Below, in pieces: positions 43,634 through 51,738 of a stretch of 64,000 nt of DNA (position 1 is the first letter of the stretch; each line of letters starts with the position of its first letter). The position numbers and the translations under genes were made by a program. A model generated the notes under the pieces. That model was given only the letters and a program-made list of their open reading frames with translations, was not told where the DNA came from and did not search any database. The stretch lies in contig JBAUID010000221.1 in the NCBI GenBank assembly GCA_049680625.1, positions 1 through 64,000 of the forward strand, written 5' to 3'. This stretch comes from JAUIAI01 sp049680625 (GTDB taxonomy: Bacteria; Pseudomonadota; Gammaproteobacteria; Burkholderiales; Burkholderiaceae_E).

Positions 43634-44553
43634 CCAGCCCCGCAGGCAGGCAAAAGACAGTCGGGCAACTGATCGAATTCGCTGTCGATTTGCTGGACAA
43701 AGCCGAACTGAGCTTTGGCCACGGCTCAGACAATCCGGCGGACGAAGCGATCCATCTGGTTTTGTTCAGCCTGCAAATCCGTCATGACGACTACTCGTCA
43801 AGCCTGAACTGTGCAGTAGCTGATCAGCAATGGGACGCCGCTGTCGGCTTGATAAACCAACGAATCTCAACTCGCCAACCCGCGCCCTACCTGACCGGTA
43901 TCGCCTGGCTGCACGGCCTGGAGTTTATTGCCGACAGGCGAGCATTGATTCCGCGCTCATTGCTGGTTGAAGCGATGAGCGACAGCCTGCAAGACTGGAT
44001 GCAGACCATGCTCGAGCATGATTATCCGGCTCACTGGCCCGGACAAATCCTCGATTTGTGTTGTGGCTCGGGCAGTATTGCAATCCACGCGGCCATGCAC
44101 TTTCACCAGGCCAAAGTACTGGCCAGTGACCTCAGCGAGGATGCGCTTAGCCTGTGCCGTGAAAACCTTACCCGTCATGATTTGCAAACCCGTATCGAAG
44201 CGATCCAGTCCGATTTATTTTCGGAGATCACGAATCGTCGCTTTGACCTGATTCTCTGTAATCCGCCTTATGTTAATGACGCGTCAATGTGCGCGCTGCC
44301 CAATGAATTCCTGGCAGAACCCGATGCTGCGTTACGTGGGGGTTACGATGGCATGGAGGTGATTGCCCGGATTCTCGAACAGGCACCGGATCACCTGACT
44401 GAACACGGTTTAATAGTCATTGAAATTGGCCATGAAGCACAAGGTTTTGAAGATCGCTTTAGTGAGCTGGAATTCAGCTACCTTCCCGTGACGGCCGGTG
44501 ATCAAATGGTAGTTGTATTAACCCGCTTCCAACTGATCGAAGGCGTGGCGTGA
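43630..44553 (+). CDS. prmB: Ribosomal protein L3 N5-glutamine methyltransferase
   Basis: SAM-dependent methylase of the HemK/PrmA-B family modifying a glutamine of L3. 307 residues: N-terminal helical domain (about 1-80), PAPYLTGIAWLHGLEF, SAM site LDLCCGSGSIAI (141-152) and the substrate motif LILCNPPYVNDASM with NPPY at 211-214, then NEFLAEPDAALRGGYDGMEV, which fits PrmB rather than PrmC. Flanked by 4-base overlaps with dapE and the ABC-F gene. Confidence 0.94.
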   Translation: MTSPAGRQKTVGQLIEFAVDLLDKAELSFGHGSDNPADEAIHLVLFSLQIRHDDYSSSLNCAVADQQWDAAVGLINQRISTRQPAPYLTGIAWLHGLEFIADRRALIPRSLLVEAMSDSLQDWMQTMLEHDYPAHWPGQILDLCCGSGSIAIHAAMHFHQAKVLASDLSEDALSLCRENLTRHDLQTRIEAIQSDLFSEITNRRFDLILCNPPYVNDASMCALPNEFLAEPDAALRGGYDGMEVIARILEQAPDHLTEHGLIVIEIGHEAQGFEDRFSELEFSYLPVTAGDQMVVVLTRFQLIEGVA

Positions 44554-46508
44554 TTCGGTTCAAATCAATAACCCTCTCGCGCGGCGGAAGCAACTTGTTG
44601 TTCAATGCTGATGCATCGGTTTCACCAGGTGAGCGACTGGCATTGATTGGGCCCAACGGCAGCGGCAAAACAACCTTGCTCAAGGCCCTGGTCGGCGAAG
44701 TGTTACCGGATGCCGGTGATATTGAAATGCCGACAATGGCGATCAACTTGCTGCAACAACACGCGCCGCGCAGCACTAAGCCGGGATGGCGATACGTACT
44801 AGACTCGGATGAAGCACTGACTAGCGCGCAGTCAGCGCTTGATAACGCACAGGCATCCGACGACGGCATGGCAATTGCATCAGCGCTGGACGCGTGGCAA
44901 CTGGCAGGTGGCGATACCGCAGAGGCACGTTGCCGCGAACTGCTAAACGGACTGGGTTTTGACAATGCCCAAACTGAACTACCGGTAGACGCGTTATCCG
45001 GTGGCTGGCGTATGCGTCTGAACCTGGCCCGGGTGTTGTTCCGTCCCTGTGACCTGCTAATGCTTGATGAGCCAACCAACCATCTGGATCTTGACGCAGT
45101 ATTGTGGCTCGAGCGTCATTTACTGCGCCATGATGCAACAATTCTGATTGTCTCGCATGATCGTGATTTTCTTGATGCGGTTGTCAACGGCACTTTATCG
45201 ATTGAAGACGCAAGCCTGCGTCGCTACAAAGGTGGCTACTCGGCCTGCGAAGCTCAACGGGCACAACGAATTGCCGACACCGAGCGCCAGTCAGAGCAAA
45301 CCAAACGAGAAGCAGATCGACTCCAGTCTTTTGTCGATCGATTTCGCGCCCAGGCGACCAAGGCCCGCCAGGTTCAAAGCCGAATCAAGGCCATGGAAAA
45401 GCTGGTGATCTCGGCACCGTTGAACCGGGCATCACGCCTGAACCTGAAGTTTGATGATGTCGGGCGAATGCCGGACCCGGTTGTCTACACCGAAGATATG
45501 CGCATCGGTTATGGTGACGTGAGCATTTTGAACAGTATTAATCTCAAGGTCGAACGCGGCGCGCGCATTGGCATTCTTGGCCGCAACGGTGGCGGCAAGA
45601 CAACCTTAATACGCAGCCTTACCGGAGAACTCCCTCTGCTTGGCGGGGAGTGTCATCGTTCACCCCAGGTTCGGGTTGGCTATTTTGCACAGGATGCCGT
45701 CGATTTTCTGCGCGCTGACGACTCCGCACTTGACCATCTTCGAAGAGAAGCGGCAAAACATGCACCACAACCGCCGGCGGATGGTGAACTGCGCAAGTGG
45801 CTCGGACGATTTGCGTTCCGCGACGAGGATGCTATTAGACCCGTCGGACCAATGTCTGGTGGAGAACGCGCGCGGTTGGTGCTATCGATGATTCTCTGGG
45901 TTCGGCCCCAGCTTCTGGTTCTGGACGAACCAACAAACCACCTGGATGCCGCAACCCGAGACGCACTAACCGATGCCCTGCTCGATTTCGACGGTGTATT
46001 GATGCTGGTTTCTCACGATCGCTACCTACTCAGGGCCTGCGTCGACCGCTTCATCCTCGTTCGAGATGGTTCTGCTGAAGAATTTGACGGCGATCTGGAC
46101 GACTATGCGCGCTGGCTGCGTCAGCAGGACAAAAACCCTGGTGCCAAGCGGAGTAACGCAGAAAAACCAGCTCAGAGTACGGATTCGACCAATGACGAAA
46201 GCAATTCGAAATCGAACCGAAAGGCTGACCGTCAGGCTGCGGCTTCCCGCCGTAATCAACACGCCACCACTCGCCGGCCGATCCAAAAAGAGCTGGGGCT
46301 GATCGAAAAACAGATGGCAACCCTGGAAGCCCAGCTCAGCGCCCTCGCTATACAACTCGGCGACCCGAGCTTTTATAACGACCCGGACAAATCTGCTGAC
46401 AGTCTGCGGCAGCATAGCGTTCTCGACACAAAACAGCAGGCACTGGAGGCGCGTTGGCTGGAACTGACAGAAGCCCTCGAAGCAATGGATAGGCCAATAA
46501 ACAATTAG
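44550..46508 (+). CDS. ABC-F family ATPase (YheS-like)
   Basis: 652 residues with two fused ABC domains and no membrane part; ABC-F proteins act on ribosomes. Walker A GPNGSGKT at 34-41 and GRNGGGKT in the second domain; signatures LSGGWRMRLNLARVLF and MSGGERARLVLSMILW; Walker B LMLDEPTNHLDLDA and LVLDEPTNHLDAAT. The linker and the charged C-terminal region (about 530-640) resemble YheS. Starts with GTG overlapping the prmB stop (GTGA). The exact translation role of YheS-type members is unresolved. Confidence 0.92.
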   Translation: MIRFKSITLSRGGSNLLFNADASVSPGERLALIGPNGSGKTTLLKALVGEVLPDAGDIEMPTMAINLLQQHAPRSTKPGWRYVLDSDEALTSAQSALDNAQASDDGMAIASALDAWQLAGGDTAEARCRELLNGLGFDNAQTELPVDALSGGWRMRLNLARVLFRPCDLLMLDEPTNHLDLDAVLWLERHLLRHDATILIVSHDRDFLDAVVNGTLSIEDASLRRYKGGYSACEAQRAQRIADTERQSEQTKREADRLQSFVDRFRAQATKARQVQSRIKAMEKLVISAPLNRASRLNLKFDDVGRMPDPVVYTEDMRIGYGDVSILNSINLKVERGARIGILGRNGGGKTTLIRSLTGELPLLGGECHRSPQVRVGYFAQDAVDFLRADDSALDHLRREAAKHAPQPPADGELRKWLGRFAFRDEDAIRPVGPMSGGERARLVLSMILWVRPQLLVLDEPTNHLDAATRDALTDALLDFDGVLMLVSHDRYLLRACVDRFILVRDGSAEEFDGDLDDYARWLRQQDKNPGAKRSNAEKPAQSTDSTNDESNSKSNRKADRQAAASRRNQHATTRRPIQKELGLIEKQMATLEAQLSALAIQLGDPSFYNDPDKSADSLRQHSVLDTKQQALEARWLELTEALEAMDRPINN

Positions 46509-46630
46509 CCTGACAAAATCAGCCCCGGTTCGGAACAAGACAGCAGCCCGTGGCCTGATAGACTCAAAACTAACCGGTCAGCAGGAAATCTCGAGGTCTC
46601 TGCGCTGATCACCAGTAGTAAGGAGACACA

Positions 46631-47737
46631 GTGAATACATCGGCACGATCCGGCGACGAAACGCCATCTGACGACACCACCAATTTCTCCGGCACCATGC
46701 CGGTTTCGGAACGCCAGCAGTTTGATGTCGGCGACCTGCAGGATTTCCTGCGCGACAAATTGCCCGGGTTCACCGGACCACTGACGGTCGAGCAATTCAA
46801 AGGTGGCCAGTCAAACCCAACCTTTAAATTAACAGACCCCAACGGCGCCTGGGTTATGCGTTGCAAACCTGCGCCTGCAGACAAACTACTTAAATCTGCG
46901 CATGCCATCGACCGGGAATACAAAGTACTGGATGCCCTCGCTGATACCGACGTTCCGGTTGCGAAAGTTTTTGTTCTATGTGAAGACGAATCGGTCATTG
47001 GCCGCGCCTTCTACATCATGGAGTGCGTTGAGGGCCGGATACTCTGGGAACAGTCGCTGCCCAATATGGCAAAGCGAGAGCGCGCCGCAATCTACGAAGA
47101 AATGAATCGCGTTATCGCCAATTTGCACTTGCTCGACTATAACAAAATTGGTCTTGGAGATTTTGGTCGTCCCGGAAACTATTTTGCCCGCCAGATAGAC
47201 CGCTGGACAAAACAATACAGAATTTCAGAGACTCAGAAGATTCCGGCAATGGATAATTTGATCGACTGGTTGCCACAAAATATTCCCGAAGGTGACGAAA
47301 CCAGCATAGTCCACGGGGACTACCGGCTCGACAACATTATGTTTCATCCGGAAAAACCCGAGGCCATTGCGGTACTTGACTGGGAACTATCAACTATCGG
47401 GCACCCACTGGCCGACTTTTCCTACCATTGCATGGGTTTCCATATTGCACCGGGGCAGTTTCGCGGAATTGCCGGACTAGACCTGGCAGCCCTCGGCATT
47501 CCCAGCGAGCAAGAGTACATTGCCCGCTACTGTGAACGCACCGGTCGTGACCATATCGACAACTGGGCTTTTTACCTGGCCTACAACATGTTTCGGCTCA
47601 GCGGAATTTTGCAAGGCATCGTCAAGCGTGCGCAAGACGGTACGGCAGCAAGTGACCAGGCCGCACAAGCCGGTGCTCGTGCCAGGCCGCTGGCTGAAAT
47701 GGGCTGGGCCATCGTTCAGCATCAGATCAACAAGTAG
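46631..47737 (+). CDS. Phosphotransferase-family (APH/ACAD10-like) kinase
   Basis: 368 residues of the protein-kinase-like aminoglycoside phosphotransferase fold. The early strand FKGGQSNPTFKLTD, the catalytic loop SIVHGDYRLDNIMFHP and the metal aspartate in AVLDWELSTIGHPLADFSYH are complete. Relatives include the kinase part of mammalian ACAD10/11, which acts on 4-hydroxyacyl-CoA, so a role in hydroxy-fatty-acid breakdown is possible but not shown. GTG start at 46631 with TAAGGAG upstream. A paralogue is encoded at 51739-52845. Confidence 0.88.
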   Translation: MNTSARSGDETPSDDTTNFSGTMPVSERQQFDVGDLQDFLRDKLPGFTGPLTVEQFKGGQSNPTFKLTDPNGAWVMRCKPAPADKLLKSAHAIDREYKVLDALADTDVPVAKVFVLCEDESVIGRAFYIMECVEGRILWEQSLPNMAKRERAAIYEEMNRVIANLHLLDYNKIGLGDFGRPGNYFARQIDRWTKQYRISETQKIPAMDNLIDWLPQNIPEGDETSIVHGDYRLDNIMFHPEKPEAIAVLDWELSTIGHPLADFSYHCMGFHIAPGQFRGIAGLDLAALGIPSEQEYIARYCERTGRDHIDNWAFYLAYNMFRLSGILQGIVKRAQDGTAASDQAAQAGARARPLAEMGWAIVQHQINK

Positions 47738-47802
47738 GCTGACATCAACAATTCGAAGCGGCAAAGTGAATACCCTAAACATGCTAACCACGCGAGGCTG
47801 AA

Positions 47803-48453
47803 TTGATTGACCTGTATAGCTGGCCAACACCCAATGGCCATAAGGTGCACATCATGCTTGAAGAATGTGGCCTTCCATACGCACTCCATCCAGTCAACAT
47901 CGGCAACCAGGAGCAATTTGAACCGGAGTTCCTGAAGATTTCCCCTAATAACCGTATCCCAGCCATCGTCGATCATGACGGACCGGATGGCAGAGCAATC
48001 TCAATCTTTGAATCCGGGGCCATCCTCATTTATCTGACCGGAAAAACCGGGCGTTTTTTGCCGAAGACTGACCGTGAACGATACAAAATGCTCGAATGGT
48101 TAATGTGGCAAATGGGTGGCTTTGGACCGATGCTCGGTCAGGCCCATCATTTCAGGTTGTATGCCCCGGAGAAAATCGACTATGCCTACGAACGATACAC
48201 AAACGAAGCGGCGCGTTTGTATAAGGTACTAAATACCCAACTTGAGAAAACACGAGCCTTTGTCTCCGGCCGGCAATACACGATTGCCGATATGGCTGTA
48301 TTTCCCTGGGCACGGGCGTTCGAGAATCAAGGCATTTCGCTCGACGATTACCCGGAAGTCAAAAGGTGGTTCGATGCCGTCAACGCCAGGCCGGCGGTTA
48401 GGCGGGCGCTGGAAACCCTGGTTGAGTACCGTCGCAAGCAGACTTCAAACTAA
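47803..48453 (+). CDS. Glutathione S-transferase, YfcG (nu-class) type
   Basis: 216 residues. The N-terminal thioredoxin domain starts IDLYSWPTPNGHKVHIMLEE, and FLKISPNNRIPAIVD and ISIFESGAILIYLTGKTG complete the glutathione site; the C-terminal all-helical domain contains YTIADMAVFPWARAFE. The TPNGHK motif, with Thr and Asn and no catalytic Tyr, Ser or Cys, is that of YfcG/YghU, which have disulfide-bond reductase activity with glutathione. The start is TTG at 47803, with GCGAGG about six bases upstream. Confidence 0.92.
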   Translation: MIDLYSWPTPNGHKVHIMLEECGLPYALHPVNIGNQEQFEPEFLKISPNNRIPAIVDHDGPDGRAISIFESGAILIYLTGKTGRFLPKTDRERYKMLEWLMWQMGGFGPMLGQAHHFRLYAPEKIDYAYERYTNEAARLYKVLNTQLEKTRAFVSGRQYTIADMAVFPWARAFENQGISLDDYPEVKRWFDAVNARPAVRRALETLVEYRRKQTSN

Positions 48454-48589
48454 GAAGCGGACAAATACGTTTAATAAGGTGGCCACTCCACTCGTCATTA
48501 ATTTGTTGAATGAAATCAATCGAAACAATCGACTGTTAAACGGCGACAGCTGAGCGCATAGTTCGCAATTGCAAACCGGCGGGGATCTG

Positions 48590-48648
48590 TTGACAAAAGC
48601 TGCCTTTCATCCGCCTACGATTAAGCGCAACAGAACCTGTCAATTGAC
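48590..48648 (+). promoter_or_regulatory. Possible promoter and palindrome before the small gene at 48666
   Basis: A perfect TTGACA (48590-48595) is followed by TACGAT at 48616, but the spacer is 20 bp, longer than ideal. A 10-bp palindrome GTCAATTGAC (48639-48648) lies about 18 bases before the start codon, where it could be an operator. Both are by eye and weakly supported. Confidence 0.3.
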
Positions 48649-48665
48649 CTGTCTCGAGTTATGAA

Positions 48666-49001
48666 ATGGACGACTTAACAACCGATTTACCGCAACCAAT
48701 AGTCGTGTCGGTTCGGGTTGATGGCACCGTCGTTGCGCAGATCAGCACCGCACGCATTGGTGAAAAAGTTGCATTTCTTCCGGTTGAACAAGTGCCGCTG
48801 ACCCAACACTCGTTCCTGGAGCTTGACATCTTAAACGGCGATCAACGCCTGATCGTACCGGGTTACGTCACCCATGTCGGAGACAACGAAGTCACCATCG
48901 AGTATGAACAGACCGACGCCACTTTCATTAAATGGCGGAAATCACAAATGAAAGACAAGAGCTGCAGCGAACTCTCGGTTCCTGGAAACGACTTGCCTTG
49001 A
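48666..49001 (+). CDS. Small protein of unknown function, possibly PilZ-like
   Basis: 111 residues, not recognised with certainty. The sequence is beta-rich (PIVVSVRVDGTVVAQIST, EKVAFLPVEQVPL, FLELDILNGDQRLIVPGYVT, NEVTIEYEQT), acidic and soluble, with no signal peptide. The spacing of strands resembles a PilZ barrel but the c-di-GMP motif (RxxxR) is absent, so nucleotide binding is unlikely. The ribosome site is weak. Transcribed toward the LysR gene with an 7-bp gap between their 3' ends. Confidence 0.6.
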   Translation: MDDLTTDLPQPIVVSVRVDGTVVAQISTARIGEKVAFLPVEQVPLTQHSFLELDILNGDQRLIVPGYVTHVGDNEVTIEYEQTDATFIKWRKSQMKDKSCSELSVPGNDLP

Positions 49002-49008
49002 AACTACC

Positions 49009-49875
49009 CTAGCAAGCTGTTGCCGGGGCCTCCGATTCAATCGTCAAGTACTTTAACGCTCGCTTTATTGTCGCCGCCTGGGGGGCTCCCGGATTAAATA
49101 CTGCGTACGCGGTGCGCGACATTTTGGGCGCTCCGTCGACAAGGAACAAATCCCCTTTTTCGAGATCTCCGGCGATTATTGGCTCGGCCAGGTAAGAACT
49201 GCCGCCGCAGGCGCGAATAAACTCATAGGCTTGGTTCCCGAGGCTAAAACGTGCAACAGCAGCCGGTGCATCCGGAAAGTGCCGCGTATGCGCGGTCGCA
49301 AAAGCGGCACCCCATTCAACCAGTACGTAGCCTGAGCGCATTGCCTCATCAACGGTTTGCCCCTTGGTACTGGACACCAGTACCAGTGGCACTTCGCCAA
49401 GCAATTTCGATTCCATGCCGGTGACTGACGCCGCTTCAAACAAAAAGGCGACGTCAATTGTGCCCTGCTGTAGCCGTTGCATCAGCGACTGTGACGGATG
49501 AATCTCAGCGGTAATCGACAGGTACGACATCTTGTACCGCAAGACATGTACCCACTCCTGTAATACAGAGTCCCAGACATTCGGAACCGCGCCAATCGTC
49601 AACGGGGTCATCGACTCTTCTTCGACAGCAATATCCATGCGTGCGCGATTCCACGCATCCATGATTTGCTCGGCATGACGTAACAATTTGTGCCCTGCCG
49701 GCGTAGGCTGGATATTGCCGCGTACACGCGAGAGCAGCGGAATTCCAACAATTTGTTCCAACATCCGAAGCCGGGAACTGACCGCAGACTGTGTCAAAAA
49801 AAGGTTTTCCGCCGCCTGGCCAAAATGACGGGTGCGGCTAACCTCAAGAAACGTCTTTAATAGATCTAAGTCCAT
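49009..49875 (-). CDS. LysR-family regulator, HdfR-like
   Basis: 288 residues. The N-terminal winged helix reads LLKTFLEVSRTRHFGQAAEN then LFLTQSAVSSRLRMLEQIVG, nearly identical to E. coli HdfR in this stretch (HdfR represses flhDC), followed by a type 2 periplasmic-binding-protein effector domain (about 90-288). The effector is unknown. No divergent target gene is adjacent: the upstream gap leads to the 3' end of the porin gene, so its targets are elsewhere or itself. Confidence 0.88.
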   Translation of the reverse strand: MDLDLLKTFLEVSRTRHFGQAAENLFLTQSAVSSRLRMLEQIVGIPLLSRVRGNIQPTPAGHKLLRHAEQIMDAWNRARMDIAVEEESMTPLTIGAVPNVWDSVLQEWVHVLRYKMSYLSITAEIHPSQSLMQRLQQGTIDVAFLFEAASVTGMESKLLGEVPLVLVSSTKGQTVDEAMRSGYVLVEWGAAFATAHTRHFPDAPAAVARFSLGNQAYEFIRACGGSSYLAEPIIAGDLEKGDLFLVDGAPKMSRTAYAVFNPGAPQAATIKRALKYLTIESEAPATAC

Positions 49876-50000
49876 ATTGACACCGGCGCACAGGCATTAG
49901 ATGCAGCGTACTTTACCGCAATGAATCGCGGACCTAAATGAAAAGCAATCGGACCAGAGACATAGCCTGGCCGCTTACCATTACACAGTAGACTACATCG

Positions 50001-50061
50001 ACCCAATAGGTTGCGTCTGTCGGTTGCGCCTGTCGGTTGCGTTTATTGGGTGCATCTATTA
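50001..50061. repeat. 13-bp tandem array (4 units) with flanking inverted repeat
   Basis: Units at 50010, 50023, 50036 and 50049 read GTTGCGTCTGTCG, GTTGCGCCTGTCG, GTTGCGTTTATTG and GGTGCATCTATTA. ACCCAATA (50001-50008) and its exact complement TATTGGGT (50044-50051) bracket the inner units, so the stretch can also form a stem. It lies between the LysR gene and the porin gene. Confidence 0.8.
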
Positions 50062-50108
50062 GCGCCCTCTAGTGATGACGATCGATGCAATCCAGAAATG
50101 ACCTCGCC

Positions 50109-50861
50109 TTAAAACGACTTGGAAACCGTCAAAACAAGCCCACGCGCACCGAGATTACGGACTCTTCCGTTAACGGCGATGGCGTTCAACTTGGAGTCTG
50201 TCCCGTACATGCCTGCTGTCCAGTTGGCTCCGTACCATTCTTTTTCAACACCAAAACTATAATCCGAATAGTCAGCACTGCTACTGCTTATTTTTTGGAT
50301 TCCGTAGTGCGCAAACGCATGAAATCCTGATCCGATCGGGTACTTACCGCCCAGATCGATATAGGCAGAACCCCGGCCATCGGGGCTACCAAAGAACTTG
50401 TTGGACAAGGCGTGTGAATACTTCAAGGACAGAAATTCCCAGGTCACGCCACCGTAACCCTCGAGCGTTGCCAGCGAGGACTGGCCCCAGAAAATGTACT
50501 GAATCATGCCAACATCAAACTTCAGACCATTATCCAACTCGAAGCGATAACCGCCGTTGATATCCCATTCGATACCGCGGTTGTCCGGGATTACTTGCTT
50601 ATCGATTGTCGATGCTTTTGTTCCGATGTAAAAATTGTTCGGGAAATTGAATTCCGCAAAACCCTGGATAGCCGGGTCACCGAAGGTTCGGGAAATGCCG
50701 CGAAACCGATAGTCTGTCGTCAACGCCACACCTTTGGTGAAACTGCCGGACACATTAAAATTCGCTCCATCTGCCGCGGCATTCGCGACCGATATGTTAA
50801 TCACGCTAAAAGCAATTGCGGCGGTACTGGCGCCCAAAAGGCGGATACTGTAGTTATTCAA
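50109..50861 (-). CDS. TorF-family putative outer-membrane porin
   Basis: 250 residues with a signal peptide (about 1-29, ending SVANA), then an all-beta sequence ending in a C-terminal aromatic residue (VLTVSKSF), as expected for an outer-membrane barrel. GVALTTDYRFRGISRTFGDP and AIQGFAEFNFPNNFYIGTKA are the family hallmarks (TIGR02001/TorF). Transport substrate unknown. The start codon is TTG at 50861 with CGGAG about seven bases before it. Stands alone. Confidence 0.87.
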   Translation of the reverse strand: MNNYSIRLLGASTAAIAFSVINISVANAAADGANFNVSGSFTKGVALTTDYRFRGISRTFGDPAIQGFAEFNFPNNFYIGTKASTIDKQVIPDNRGIEWDINGGYRFELDNGLKFDVGMIQYIFWGQSSLATLEGYGGVTWEFLSLKYSHALSNKFFGSPDGRGSAYIDLGGKYPIGSGFHAFAHYGIQKISSSSADYSDYSFGVEKEWYGANWTAGMYGTDSKLNAIAVNGRVRNLGARGLVLTVSKSF

Positions 50862-50925
50862 AATAAACTCCGTGAATCGGGGGTTTGTAGCTGGGGTAGC
50901 CGGCAGGCAGCAATAACTGCGCCTG

Positions 50926-50955
50926 ACCAGCCCGTTAATAACCAGCCCGTTAATA
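50926..50955. repeat. Perfect 15-bp tandem duplication
   Basis: ACCAGCCCGTTAATA occurs twice head to tail (50926-50940 and 50941-50955) in the 226-bp gap between the BON lipoprotein and porin genes, about 65 bp upstream of the porin start. It lies where a porin promoter would be expected. Confidence 0.9.
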
Positions 50956-51087
50956 AATTAGTTAGTAAGATCTTGTCTTGAACAGGTGACTGCGGTGGCG
51001 TCGGTGAACTGCGTTGGCTCGGTATCGAGGGAATGAGAAATTCTTGGTTTGCAGTTCCTGGTATTCAGATCTCGGCCGCGATAACAC

Positions 51088-51405
51088 TTAACGCTTCACA
51101 ATGATCGCGTCGCGAACCTCGGTAACGCCTTTGGTTGCCTTGGCTAACCGGATTGCCGCCAAGCGTTCAGTATGCGACTTAACGAATCCGCTGAGTTGCA
51201 CGATTCGCCTGTAGGTCTCTACCTCAATTTCATAGCCACTGACCCCAGGATTCTCCAGCAATGCAGCCTTGACCCGGGAGGTCACCACAGAATCGGCAAC
51301 ATAGTCACCAACTGATTGTTCCTGGCTGATAGACGTACAACCCGGCACGATCATCAGTAAAGCGGCACTAAACATTACAAGCCGGGCGATATACAGCGTT
51401 TTCAT
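51088..51405 (-). CDS. BON-domain lipoprotein
   Basis: 105 residues: signal peptide with a lipobox-like IVPGC (Cys23), then one BON domain (about 33-105) from DSVVTSRVKAALLENPGV to VRDAIIVKR with the central VQLSGFVKSHTERLAA. BON proteins (OsmY, DolP class) bind membranes and protect the envelope under stress. Proline before the lipobox glycine is unusual, so lipidation is probable rather than certain. GGAGGG precedes the ATG. Confidence 0.88.
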   Translation of the reverse strand: MKTLYIARLVMFSAALLMIVPGCTSISQEQSVGDYVADSVVTSRVKAALLENPGVSGYEIEVETYRRIVQLSGFVKSHTERLAAIRLAKATKGVTEVRDAIIVKR

Positions 51406-51738
51406 AAACCCTCCGTGGATTCTTCTAAGAATTTTGTATGGATGATGCCAAAAAGCATCGACCAGCGCGTGTCGAATTCACGCAGGTTGACAATTTGAGC
51501 GAGCAATATTGCGCCGTTAATAGCGCGCATTTAGTAGCTCGCATTTAATAGCGCGCCGTTAATACTGCGCCTTCAATGGCTCAGTCAGCATCGTCGCCCA
51601 AAATGTAGTTAAACCGATGCGCGGCGCGATGAAAAACGAATTTTTTCGATTGATTCCATTGCACAAATCACGATCGACAGCAGTGATCGGATCAATCAAT
51701 TTTGCGATTCTTGGCTATGTTGAATGAACTATTTCAAC
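51406..51738. other. Intergenic stretch with no gene
   Basis: Contains a small hairpin GATGC/GCATC near 51443, the BON gene ribosome site, a five-unit 14-bp array (51510-51579) and AT-rich sequence after it. I see no ORF with coding character and no RNA gene. Confidence 0.6.
51510..51579. repeat. 14-bp tandem array, 5 diverged units
   Basis: Units start at 51510, 51524, 51538, 51552 and 51566 (TGCGCCGTTAATAG, CGCGCATTTAGTAG, CTCGCATTTAATAG, CGCGCCGTTAATAC, TGCGCCTTCAATGG). Period is exact though units differ at several positions, so it is an old array. Confidence 0.85.
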
